Source: a virus. Taken from it: 64,000 nt of DNA. A model generated the notes under the pieces. That model saw nothing but the letters and a program-made list of their open reading frames with translations. It did no database searches and had not been told where the DNA came from. Both the position numbers and the translations under genes were made by a program. The DNA is taken from positions 27,966 to 91,965 of IMG/VR virus record IMGVR_UViG_3300042453_001967, one strand, 5' to 3'. This document shows positions 50,636 through 57,806 of this stretch, one piece after another (the first letter of the stretch is position 1; the number at the start of each line of letters is the position of its first letter).

Positions 50636-51619
50636 ATGAAAATACTTGTAAATAAAGAAGATAAAAAATACATTCAAGAATGTCTTGAAAGTGGTGAAGT
50701 TTTAAGAGAAGACCTTAGACGTTGGTTTAAAGAAAAATGGGTTGATGTGAGTCGTAAAGTAGATGGTAAACACCCACCATGTGGAAGAAAAGACGCTGAT
50801 GGTGATAAAGATAGAAAAGGTTACCCTAAATGTAGACCACAAAAAAAAGTATCTAAAGATACCCCAAAAACCGCTGGTTCTTATTCAAAAGAAGAAAAAA
50901 AATCTATGGTGACACAAAAAAGAAACGCGGAAAAAAAAGAACCTAAAATAGGTAAAGGAAATAAACCTACTTTCACAAGATTTGATGAAAATGTAAATTT
51001 TATAAATTTAAATGTTGAAGAAATAGTTGAAACTTATTTACCACCTAGACTACTTACATTAGTTGAATCAAAAAATCACTTATTAAGTGAGGGTTTATCT
51101 TATCATATAAATAATCAGAAACCACTGATTGAAAATGTTTATAGAATATATTCGGAAAAATTCTTTAATTTATTTAATGAATCAAGAAGATTATATAATG
51201 AAGGTGTTTTGTTACTTGATGGTGATGATTTGGAATTGATAAAAACAAACATAGGTGAAACAGGAATTTACGAAGGGGAAGAAGTATTTTTAGATATTCC
51301 ATTTATTTTGGACGAAGAAGAATATCTTGTTGAAGCAAAACACAGAGGTAAAAACGTTAAACTCAATAAACCATTCAGAACACCAGGTGGCCCAAAGAAA
51401 TTTGCTGTATATGTAAAAAATAGTAGCGGTAACGTTGTTAAGGTCACTTTTGGAGACCCTAATTTGAGAGTTAGGAATAATAACCCAAAAGCCGCAAAGT
51501 CGTTCAGGGCTCGTCACAAGTGTGACCAGAAGAAAGATAGGACAACAGCGGGGTATTGGAGTTGTAATATTTCAAGATATAGGAAAGCACTTGGAATAAA
51601 ATCTTCAAGTCCGTGGTAG
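50636..51619 (+). CDS. DUF5872-type domain protein with capsid-associated C-terminal domain, 327 aa
   Basis: Residues 22-100 match the DUF5872 pattern: LREDLRRWFKEKWVDVSRK, PPCGRKDADGDK, YPKCRPQKKVSKD, then a basic stretch with SMVTQKRNAEK; two C-x-x-x/C-x pairs may bind metal. Residues about 225-327 have FAVYVKNSSGNVVKVTFGDP, LRVRNNNPKAAKSFRARHKC then DQKKDRTTAGYWSC, a domain that in other phages forms the C-terminus of prohead proteases or capsid accessory proteins (F-x-A-R-H-x-C ... Y-W-S-C). The fusion of the two in one protein is notable. It could be a head morphogenesis factor. It ends 7 bases inside the cupin-like gene. Confidence 0.6.
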   Translation: MKILVNKEDKKYIQECLESGEVLREDLRRWFKEKWVDVSRKVDGKHPPCGRKDADGDKDRKGYPKCRPQKKVSKDTPKTAGSYSKEEKKSMVTQKRNAEKKEPKIGKGNKPTFTRFDENVNFINLNVEEIVETYLPPRLLTLVESKNHLLSEGLSYHINNQKPLIENVYRIYSEKFFNLFNESRRLYNEGVLLLDGDDLELIKTNIGETGIYEGEEVFLDIPFILDEEEYLVEAKHRGKNVKLNKPFRTPGGPKKFAVYVKNSSGNVVKVTFGDPNLRVRNNNPKAAKSFRARHKCDQKKDRTTAGYWSCNISRYRKALGIKSSSPW

Positions 51620-51906
51620 ATAAATTACCCTTTACTGAAAATTTAAAAGAAGGATTCTACATTAGAACATTTAGTTCAAACACACTAGATACTGAACTTA
51701 AATGGCATTTTGATGAGGAAGACCGAACAGTTATTTGTGAACATGACACCGATTGGATGTTTCAAATTGATAATGAACTACCAACAAGGATTAAAAAAAA
51801 TACCCCAATTTACATACCAGAAGGTCTGTATCATCGAATAATTAAAGGAACGGGGGATTTAGTGGTCAGAGTAAAAAAACACCTGAATACCACACTCATC
51901 AAATAA
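51613..51906 (+). CDS. Cupin-like small protein, 97 aa
   Basis: Starts at GTG 51613 within the stop region of the upstream gene (7-base overlap). The sequence fits a small double-stranded beta helix: FYIRTFSSNT, LKWHFDEEDRTVICEHDTD, WMFQIDNELPTRI, NTPIYIPEGLYHRIIKGTG, LVVRVKKH. Metal-binding His/Glu of true cupins are partly represented (H at WHFD, E-H in CEHD, H at LYHR). Members in T4-like phages are conserved but have no known substrate. It overlaps the convergent dCMP deaminase by 48 bases, the longest convergent overlap in the window. Confidence 0.6.
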   Translation: MVDKLPFTENLKEGFYIRTFSSNTLDTELKWHFDEEDRTVICEHDTDWMFQIDNELPTRIKKNTPIYIPEGLYHRIIKGTGDLVVRVKKHLNTTLIK

Positions 51907-52308
51907 TTGTAGACTTCTTTTTTGGGATTCTTCCCACTTTTCTTTATTTTTTGTTGTGCAGGTATATTTACACCACACTGTCTTAATACCTGAATTTACA
52001 ATTCCACGAGCACAATCCATACACGGTATACCTGAAGTGATGTAAATCGTTGAATTTTTTAGAGAAACACCAATTCTTGCGGCATTAAAAATTGCATTCC
52101 TTTCTGCATGTTCAAACCAAAAATATTTCTCAGGTCTTTCCTGTCTCTCTTCAATTGAATCATCTAAACCTCTTGGGAAAGAATTATAACCCGTAGAGAG
52201 TATTTCATTATCTTTTCCAACGATAACAGCACCAATTTGGGTCGATTTATCTTTAGACTTTAATTTAATTGCTTCAGCAATATTTAAAAAATAATCTGTC
52301 CAATTCAT
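51859..52308 (-). CDS. cd: dCMP deaminase
   Basis: 149 aa. The zinc deaminase motifs are present: HAE at 67-69 (within FEHAERNAIFNAAR) and PCMDC with C96 and C99. The size is that of short phage dCMP deaminases without the extra zinc insert of T4 Cd (193 aa). It converts dCMP to dUMP, feeding dTMP synthesis, and works together with the dUTPase at 39.5 kb. Encoded on the minus strand, 4 bases overlapping a 63 aa gene upstream and 48 bases overlapping the convergent cupin-like gene. Confidence 0.93.
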   Translation of the reverse strand: MNWTDYFLNIAEAIKLKSKDKSTQIGAVIVGKDNEILSTGYNSFPRGLDDSIEERQERPEKYFWFEHAERNAIFNAARIGVSLKNSTIYITSGIPCMDCARGIVNSGIKTVWCKYTCTTKNKEKWEESQKRSLQLFDECGIQVFFYSDH

Positions 52309-52493
52309 TTTAATTTTTCTTTAGACGTAAAATGGATTCTATCATCACAATAATAATTCAATCTAATGGCGTCACCTTTAACAATTAATTTACCAATTTC
52401 ACTTAAGTTTTTTTCATCTCTAATATCAATACCCACGGTATAACCGTTTTTTGATTTCTCGTAAGTTATTTGTTTTATTTTTTCAGATTCCAT
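52305..52493 (-). CDS. Small hypothetical protein, 62 aa
   Basis: Start taken at the ATG at 52491-52493; the frame is open five codons upstream to a TTG lying inside the promoter-like box. The protein is a small charged alpha/beta unit: KIKQITYEKSKNGYTVGIDI, NLSEIGKLIVKGDAIRL, NYYCDDRIHFTSKEKLK. Nothing identifies a function. It is transcribed with dCMP deaminase (4-base ATGA overlap), so a role in nucleotide metabolism is possible. Confidence 0.55.
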   Translation of the reverse strand: MESEKIKQITYEKSKNGYTVGIDIRDEKNLSEIGKLIVKGDAIRLNYYCDDRIHFTSKEKLK

Positions 52494-52497
52494 ATTA

Positions 52498-52505
52498 CAA
52501 ATATA
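52498..52505 (-). promoter_or_regulatory. Bacteroidota-type -7 box for the dCMP deaminase pair
   Basis: Minus strand TATATTTG, an exact TAnnTTTG. No TTTG stands 19 bases upstream (T-rich tract of the terminator instead). It is only 4 bases from the ATG, so a leaderless mRNA would follow. Confidence 0.4.
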
Positions 52506-52524
52506 CAAAAGAATGGTGCAATAA

Positions 52525-52549
52525 AAAAGGGGGACAATGTCCCCCTTTT
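52525..52549 (-). terminator. Rho-independent terminator after the capsid gene
   Basis: AAAAGGGGGAC pairs with GTCCCCCTTTT (11 bp) around a 3-base loop. The minus transcript from the capsid gene (ending 52570) continues into six T. The hairpin is symmetric, so plus-strand transcripts would also see a short T run. Sequence closely similar to the hairpin at 61.45 kb. Confidence 0.85.
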
Positions 52550-52569
52550 AAACATAAGATAATTTATGA

Positions 52570-54315
52570 TTATCTTAAGGTGTCAAGACTAAATGTAGTC
52601 AATCCATTAACGTTGATTACACCAAAGTAACGGTTGTTAACCATTTTCTTCGCGTATCTTGTCATGATACCCTTAATCGGTGTAAAGTTGAATGGGTTAT
52701 ACATTGTAGGTGTCAATTGTAGTGGAACGTATGGTGCGTAAATGTAACCAGCGTCCAACAATGATTTACCTTTGTGACCGATGATAATCTTACCGGCTGG
52801 TAAGTATGGGTCACGGTAAACTTGGTAACGACCTGCCAATGAACCGATTTTCTCAATACCCATGTTGTATTGGTCTTGCTCAGGAGCCGCGTTTGAAACG
52901 TGGAAGTACTCCAAGTCATCAAATACTGCTGATACTTCAGAAGATACAACAATCCAGTTAGCCCCACCTCTTAAGGTAGTTTTGTGGATTTGAGCCGAGA
53001 TTTGGTTAATCTTGGTAACCAATGTTTGGTTCCAGTCTTTTTGGGTGTAACCTTGGAAAGGTGCGTTACCTGTAGCCCCATATTTCCATTCGTTGTAGTC
53101 CCACTTGGTGGTCCAAGCGGCACCTTTACGAATATCACGAAGAATTTCACGGTCAATTTCTGCCGCGATTTGTTCGGACAATAAAGCTGTTAATTCAGCC
53201 TCAGCGTCGATGTTGTGGAATGCACTTACGTCTTGTGCTAATTCAGGAGACCAGCTAGCTCTCAACTTTCTTTCAGTCACAGAAACTGTTACTGATTCAA
53301 GGTCGAAAGAAACTTCACCGATTTCTTCCTCAAATTCTAATGAGTTGTACTCTCTCCACGCAACAGTAATATTTGCAAGTGCCAAGTCGTTAGAAGAGAA
53401 ATCAGCACCGGTGTACCCTGAAGTATTAGTGTATGTTTCAACATCTACGTTTAAGTAAATAACACCTTCAGCATCACAAACGTTAAAATACTTACCGGTT
53501 CTACCTGTACCTTTACTTCCGTATTCTACGATACCTTTACCATATTTCTGTGTTACCACGTTGAAATTTTTAGCACCATTGTTTGTGGTAGTGTTACCAG
53601 CAATTGTTACAGTTAAAGAAGCCAAGAACTCTTCAGTATCCATTGGATGACCGTTAGGTCCTGCTAATTTTCCACCACCTTCATAAGTTGTGAAACCCGA
53701 AACGGCAATGATGAAACTTGATACACTAGCACCAGATAAAGCGGCTGCTGATGTACTTGCAGTTCCATTTGAGAAAGTCACAAACGCATGTGGGTTAGCG
53801 GTGACCGCCGCATACGAACCTTTAGAGTAATCAAACAAACCTGAAGTAACTGCATCGGTTTCAGAAGTCTCGTAAAAGCGGTCGTACAAGTTGATACCAG
53901 TATAACCAGTGTTAGGGTCAGTCAACGAACTTGGGAAACCATATGGTTGATAGTGGTCACCTGTTGCGTTAGATTGTCTTTCTTGAATTTTAGGTACAAA
54001 GTAGAACAATTTACCGATAGGTAGGTTCATCGCTTGTACAGATACGATGTCATTCGCCAACAATTTGGAGAATACACGTCTGATGATTGGGAATACAACA
54101 GTTTCAAATGAACCTGATGCATCAGCAACAGCCGCTTCGTTTATCAAATATGACGCTTGGTTTTCATATAATTGCGCGATATTATCTTTTTGATGACCGC
54201 CAAGACCCTCAAGGAATCCTAACTCATCCCATTTTTTAATGGTATCTTCTTTGATAACACGGAGGTGTTTTAATCCAATGTTACCAACCATACCTGATTC
54301 TAATAATGCTCCCAT
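52570..54315 (-). CDS. 23: Major capsid protein gp23
   Basis: 581 aa (T4 gp23 is 521). The precursor start is conserved (helical N-terminus, then LYENQASYLINE followed by AAVADASGSF). The expected gp21 cleavage rule (L/I-x-x-E) is met at E60-A61, so the mature protein would start AAVAD. The body has the HK97-fold landmarks of gp23: AAVADASGSFETVVFPIIRR, LASWSPELAQDVSAFH-like region (ASWSPELAQDVSAFHNIDAE), LTALLSEQIAAEIDREIL, GGANWIVVSSEVSAV and the closing YFGVINVNGLTTF. Codon use is less AT-rich than its neighbours, typical of a highly expressed gene. It is 33 bases after the scaffold gene and ends before a strong terminator. Confidence 0.95.
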   Translation of the reverse strand: MGALLESGMVGNIGLKHLRVIKEDTIKKWDELGFLEGLGGHQKDNIAQLYENQASYLINEAAVADASGSFETVVFPIIRRVFSKLLANDIVSVQAMNLPIGKLFYFVPKIQERQSNATGDHYQPYGFPSSLTDPNTGYTGINLYDRFYETSETDAVTSGLFDYSKGSYAAVTANPHAFVTFSNGTASTSAAALSGASVSSFIIAVSGFTTYEGGGKLAGPNGHPMDTEEFLASLTVTIAGNTTTNNGAKNFNVVTQKYGKGIVEYGSKGTGRTGKYFNVCDAEGVIYLNVDVETYTNTSGYTGADFSSNDLALANITVAWREYNSLEFEEEIGEVSFDLESVTVSVTERKLRASWSPELAQDVSAFHNIDAEAELTALLSEQIAAEIDREILRDIRKGAAWTTKWDYNEWKYGATGNAPFQGYTQKDWNQTLVTKINQISAQIHKTTLRGGANWIVVSSEVSAVFDDLEYFHVSNAAPEQDQYNMGIEKIGSLAGRYQVYRDPYLPAGKIIIGHKGKSLLDAGYIYAPYVPLQLTPTMYNPFNFTPIKGIMTRYAKKMVNNRYFGVINVNGLTTFSLDTLR

Positions 54316-54348
54316 TTTTTTAGATTTTTTATTTTTTAAGTTTATTGT

Positions 54349-55551
54349 TTATTTTAATTTTTGCATCAAATCTTTCATTCTTTTGAATTGTGGATTTTCA
54401 TAAGCCTTAGACTCGGACAATACATTCGTAGAAGAAGATGTTGGTGCGTGATTTATTTTTTCAACCACCGATTCGGTTACTGGTTTTTTTGTTTCCAACT
54501 CGGTTTTTATTGAACTGTATAAGTTCTTAGACTCTTTCAAGGTTGAGATTGAATCGAATCTTTTTAAGATATTTAATTTTTCTTGTTTTGTTGTTGAATG
54601 CTCGGTAAATAAACGAGTTGCATAGGCCAAATTAGCGTTAAAGACAGCAACTTCATTTAACTTATCTTTGAATAAGACTAACGCCTTTTTATATTCATCG
54701 TTTTGTTTTTTTAGTTTACTAACCTCTTCGTTAATTTCGTCTCTTTTGTTACCAGCCTTGTACACGTTTTTTGATTTTAAACCCCCATGGTAACCATAAC
54801 CCATTGTACGAGCGGATTCATCGACATCACCCTCAACTGGTTCTACATCTCCCTCCATTGCGTCTTCAGGTGACATGTCACCCTCATCTACATCATCAAG
54901 TTCAATTTCGTAAACAGTTTCATCGGACATCATTTCGTCTTCATCGACCGGCATTTCATCAGACATCATTTCGTCTTCATCGACCGGCATTTCATCAGAC
55001 ATCATTTCGTCTTCATCGACCGGCATTTCATCAGACATCATTTCGTCTTCATCTAATTGAATGATATACTCATCATCACCGTCAGATAACTCAATATGAT
55101 TATCATCTTTTTTGACAATTACACCATCATTAGGACCCATTGCTTTGAAAACTTTTAAAATTTCGTCTTCATCTGCGCCGGTCATATCTAATACATCATC
55201 ATCGGTGTCCATGTCGTCCATTGTTGGAGCCATGTCATCATCGGTGTCCATGTCGTCCATTGTTGGGGCCATGTCATCATCGGTATCTAATGAATCGATA
55301 TCTTTTGATGGTTCATCATCTTCATTATCTGGATTTTCTTCATCGCCAGTTTTTACTGGTACATCATCTGTATCCTCTTCAGAATCGGGTTGTTCGTCAA
55401 CCTCTTTCTCTTCTTCCAATGATTCTTTTAGCAAATCGTTCAGTTCCTGTTTCATTGTAGAAGCCAGTATACCTTTTGCGTTCGCTTTTACTGCTTCTTC
55501 AAGTGTTTGTACTTGAAGTAACGCTTGTTCTAAAATTGATTTGTTGCTCAT
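54349..55551 (-). CDS. Prohead core scaffold (gp22-like) with acidic repeats
   Basis: 400 aa. The N-terminal 45 residues are helical (SILEQALLQVQTLEEAVKAN). Then comes an extremely acidic region to about residue 260 with two repeat types: DEDEMMSDEMPV (12 aa, four copies, about 170-215) and a 13-residue unit MAPTMDDMDTDDD (twice, about 95-120). The C-terminal third is helical and charged (INEEVSKLKKQNDEYKKALV) and ends KRMKDLMQKLK. Position between protease and capsid genes and helical-acidic make-up fit the T4 gp22 scaffold, which is degraded by gp21 during head maturation; sites of form L-x-x-E or [IL]-x-x-E are frequent. T4 gp22 is 269 aa, so the acidic insert is extra. Confidence 0.75.
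   Translation of the reverse strand: MSNKSILEQALLQVQTLEEAVKANAKGILASTMKQELNDLLKESLEEEKEVDEQPDSEEDTDDVPVKTGDEENPDNEDDEPSKDIDSLDTDDDMAPTMDDMDTDDDMAPTMDDMDTDDDVLDMTGADEDEILKVFKAMGPNDGVIVKKDDNHIELSDGDDEYIIQLDEDEMMSDEMPVDEDEMMSDEMPVDEDEMMSDEMPVDEDEMMSDETVYEIELDDVDEGDMSPEDAMEGDVEPVEGDVDESARTMGYGYHGGLKSKNVYKAGNKRDEINEEVSKLKKQNDEYKKALVLFKDKLNEVAVFNANLAYATRLFTEHSTTKQEKLNILKRFDSISTLKESKNLYSSIKTELETKKPVTESVVEKINHAPTSSSTNVLSESKAYENPQFKRMKDLMQKLK
54936..55060 (-). repeat. 36-base in-gene tandem repeat of the scaffold
   Basis: Units begin at 54936, 54972, 55008 and 55044 and are nearly identical (CGTCTTCATCGACCGGCATT and on); the last diverges after 12 bases. They encode DEDEMMSDEMPV. Copy-number change would keep the frame. 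Confidence 0.85.
55201..55284 (-). repeat. 39-base in-gene tandem repeat of the scaffold
   Basis: Two copies starting at 55201 and 55240 (ATCGGTGTCCATGTCGTCCA and on), differing at one base (GGAGCC versus GGGGCC), and the start of a third at 55279. Encodes the MAPTMDDMDTDDD unit. Confidence 0.8.
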
Positions 55552-55567
55552 TTTATGAATATAGTTT

Positions 55568-55580
55568 TATAATAAATATA
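55568..55580 (-). promoter_or_regulatory. Candidate phage late promoter for scaffold and capsid
   Basis: Minus strand reads TATATTTATTATA about 16 bases before the ATG of the scaffold gene. The capsid gene has no motif of its own in the 33-base gap, so it is likely co-transcribed from here. Confidence 0.5.
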
Positions 55581-55630
55581 TTGTTTTTCGTAAAAAATAT
55601 TATGTTACGTTGTTAAAAACGTAAAAAAAT

Positions 55631-56314
55631 TTATTTTGATAAAAAACTATCCAATCTTGACATAAGATTTTTCATTTTATCAACGTCTTTTGGTTTTTCA
55701 TCCAATGACTCTTGATACTGCTCTCTGTCATTTATGTCTGAGAAAACATACGCTCCTGGGGTGCTTGGAGATGATACTAAATCAAAACAAACTAATTCAA
55801 AATCATCTTGAACGATATTTTGTCCCTTTACATTTTTTAATGAACCAACACCTCTTGATGATATACCAAGTGTTGCCCCATTCATAATTAACATTGCCGC
55901 TTGGTCTCCCTTTGTGCTTACGATACCCATTTTTTTCCATGCGGGTGAAGTAAAAAGTTTTATTTTACCCATTAATATTTTACCATCCCACCATGTCTCT
56001 AAAATTGAATGGGAAACCCTATCTAAATCAATTAAAGACGAACTTGGGTGATTTAATTCATTTAAAGCACCACCCTTTTTAATTAATGTTTGATATTTTT
56101 CGTTTTCTCTTTTTAATAAAAGTTCCGGATATATTCTACCATTTTTGTTTGGTGTATCATATTTTTGTAAAACAGCAAACAATATAATATCTTGAGAGAA
56201 ATCCATTTCTCTCATTTCAGAAATTATTTTCTTATTTTCTTCGTATGAAATATATCCAGCATCGTATTCTAAAAGAATACCTCTACCGGTATCATTAGGA
56301 CCCAATATCTTCAT
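55631..56314 (-). CDS. 21: Prohead core protease gp21
   Basis: 227 aa (T4 gp21 is 212). The serine protease signatures are present: catalytic His in ELNHP (H89) after LFAVLQKYDTPNKNGRIYP and catalytic Ser in GATLGISSRGVGS (about S152). The final segment KNLMSRLDSFLSK is similar to the scaffold end (KDLMQKLK), as is common because both are packed in the core. The enzyme cleaves capsid and core proteins after L/I-x-x-E sites. Its position next to scaffold, capsid and portal is the T4 order 20-21-22-23. A late promoter motif stands 9 bases upstream. Confidence 0.93.
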   Translation of the reverse strand: MKILGPNDTGRGILLEYDAGYISYEENKKIISEMREMDFSQDIILFAVLQKYDTPNKNGRIYPELLLKRENEKYQTLIKKGGALNELNHPSSSLIDLDRVSHSILETWWDGKILMGKIKLFTSPAWKKMGIVSTKGDQAAMLIMNGATLGISSRGVGSLKNVKGQNIVQDDFELVCFDLVSSPSTPGAYVFSDINDREQYQESLDEKPKDVDKMKNLMSRLDSFLSK

Positions 56315-56322
56315 TAAACTTT

Positions 56323-56336
56323 TTATAATAAATACT
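56323..56336 (-). promoter_or_regulatory. Candidate phage late promoter for the protease
   Basis: Minus strand reads AGTATTTATTATAA just upstream of the protease gene (9 bases to the ATG). Same family as the other late elements. Confidence 0.5.
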
Positions 56337-56347
56337 TCGGAAAAAGA

Positions 56348-56773
56348 TTAATTCTTTTTATCGAAGAAATTATAAAAAGTTTTGTCAACAAGTACTGTTT
56401 CGATTATGTCTTTTGATAGGTTTGCAATGTAATTTTTTATTTCTTTTGACCTTACATCAAAATGTTTACTAACATAAAGGGTTATTTCTAAATCCATAAA
56501 AGACCTTTTATTTAATTTAATTCCGTTTGTTTTTATGTCCAAATCAACAATACACTGTGGTTTGAAAAACTCGGAATTAAGTAAATAGATTTTATCTTTT
56601 ATTCTTTTTCTACTTTTATAAATTAATTTATCAAAATCTTGTTCATCCAACGTTGGTTGTATCCATGAGTTTAATTGTATGTAAATTGTTTTTAAATTTT
56701 TATAATCTACAGTTCCGTAACCTATTTTTACACTCTTGTGTGAACCAATTACTATAAATTTTCCTTTTTTCAT
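56348..56773 (-). CDS. Hypothetical head-region protein, 141 aa
   Basis: Not recognised with confidence. A basic alpha/beta protein: GKFIVIGSHKSVKIGYGTVDYKN-type opening, then LKTIYIQLNSWIQPT, KLIYKSRKRIKDKIYLLNSE, FFKPQCIVDLDIKTNGIKLN, KRSFMDLEITLYVSK and a final helix. Conserved-looking small proteins of this kind occur near prohead genes in related phages. It begins the protease-scaffold-capsid run and ends 34 bases before the protease; that spacing includes the protease promoter motif. A role in head assembly is inferred from place only. Confidence 0.5.
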   Translation of the reverse strand: MKKGKFIVIGSHKSVKIGYGTVDYKNLKTIYIQLNSWIQPTLDEQDFDKLIYKSRKRIKDKIYLLNSEFFKPQCIVDLDIKTNGIKLNKRSFMDLEITLYVSKHFDVRSKEIKNYIANLSKDIIETVLVDKTFYNFFDKKN

Positions 56774-56851
56774 TATTATTTATCATATATAATATTTTTA
56801 TGGTGTTTATAAAATATATGAAATAATGTTAATAATTTAAAATTTTTTTCG

Positions 56852-56859
56852 TATATTTT
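56852..56859 (+). promoter_or_regulatory. Bacteroidota-type -7 box for bS21
   Basis: TATATTTT, 13 bases before the ATG of the bS21 gene. No TTTG stands at the 19-base spacing, so the -33 part is missing or weak. A run of nine A precedes the start codon. Confidence 0.4.
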
Positions 56860-56872
56860 TAAAAAAAAAGTT

Positions 56873-57070
56873 ATGATAAAAATCAATGTAAGTAAAGAAA
56901 AAGGAATTGAATCCGCATTAAAAAAATATAAATACAGGGTTCAAAAAACAAGACAAAATGAACAATTAAGAGACAGAGAGGAGTTTGTGAAACCTTCCGT
57001 GGCTAAAAGAGATAAATTACTTAAAGCAATTTATAAACAAAAAATTAAAAGCAAAGAAGATAGGTCATAG
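56873..57070 (+). CDS. rpsU: Ribosomal protein bS21 homologue
   Basis: 65 aa, the same length as bacterial bS21. The family pattern is clear: INVSKEKGIESALKKYKYRV (first helix), QNEQLRDREEFVKPSVAKRD (middle, with the F-x-K-P-S-x-x-[RK]R motif) and KLLKAIYKQKIKSK. bS21 sits at the mRNA exit platform of the 30S subunit next to the anti-Shine-Dalgarno sequence. Phage copies are known and can replace the host protein. A tyrosine at position 54 is kept; in Flavobacteriia a bS21 tyrosine at that place helps hide the anti-Shine-Dalgarno. It is alone on the plus strand inside the minus-strand head block and overlaps the convergent 245 aa gene by 6 bases. Confidence 0.9.
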   Translation: MIKINVSKEKGIESALKKYKYRVQKTRQNEQLRDREEFVKPSVAKRDKLLKAIYKQKIKSKEDRS

Positions 57071-57802
57071 TAACCCATTCTTCAATTCAATAAGTTTATA
57101 ATAATCAAATTTTGTGGTGTCAGATTTATTTATTTCTGACATCACATTTTTTAATTTATCTTTTAACGTATCCTCACTCGATTCTTTAATCAAAGAGTCG
57201 ATTTTGTTAGTCAATTCCTTTTTAAGGTTTTTTGTTTCTTTTATTAATTCATCATTGGGCATTGAAACAATTTTATTAAATGTTTCTTTTTGTTCCTCAC
57301 TTAAAAAATCCGAATATTTTATATTAAAATTATTAACCAATACTGCATTCAACAGTGAATGATTTTCTATTTGAATTTCACTTGGTTTTTCATCTCGTTT
57401 TTTTTCCTTCAATAAATGTTCAATTAAATTTTCTCTAGCATCTATTTTTTTGGATATATTGTGTATAGTGTTTTCTTCCGAAAGAATATCTAAATTTTCA
57501 TACAAAGAATTTTTTTCAAACTCAACTTCTTTTAAATTCTTAGTGAAATTTTTCAAATCTTTCTTTATAGTTTTCATTTTTTCAATCAAAATAGGTTCGA
57601 TTGATTCCACATATAATTTGGCCTTATCTTTTGATGTGATGTTTAAATTTTCTATGTTTTCATAGAAAGTATACATTTCGGATAATGTTTTATTTGATGT
57701 GATTGATTTTATGGTATTTTTTAATTCCACTTTATTTTTTGATGTATATAAATCAGTTAACTTAGTTAACATTTTTAATTTAAATTCTCCAAAATTTGTC
57801 AT
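57065..57802 (-). CDS. Helical hypothetical protein downstream of the portal, 245 aa
   Basis: Almost wholly charged helix with heptad patterns (KMKTIKKDLKNFTKNLKEVE, KKIDARENLIEHLLKEKKRD, LIKETKNLKKELTNKIDSLI). A neutral stretch around 145-165 (LLNAVLVNNFNIKYSDFL) breaks it. Scaffold-like or prohead-core proteins (T4 gp67/gp68 role) are also small, helical and encoded beside the portal; this is the most plausible role but is not proven. It lies 4 bases after the portal gene and its 3' end overlaps bS21 by 6 bases. Confidence 0.55.
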   Translation of the reverse strand: MTNFGEFKLKMLTKLTDLYTSKNKVELKNTIKSITSNKTLSEMYTFYENIENLNITSKDKAKLYVESIEPILIEKMKTIKKDLKNFTKNLKEVEFEKNSLYENLDILSEENTIHNISKKIDARENLIEHLLKEKKRDEKPSEIQIENHSLLNAVLVNNFNIKYSDFLSEEQKETFNKIVSMPNDELIKETKNLKKELTNKIDSLIKESSEDTLKDKLKNVMSEINKSDTTKFDYYKLIELKNGLL

Positions 57803-57806
57803 TTGA

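Noticed and set aside
54771-55516. Plus-strand open frames over the scaffold gene
   Set aside because: Arise from the repeated acidic codons read antisense; no start context and low-complexity His/Pro or Ser peptides.
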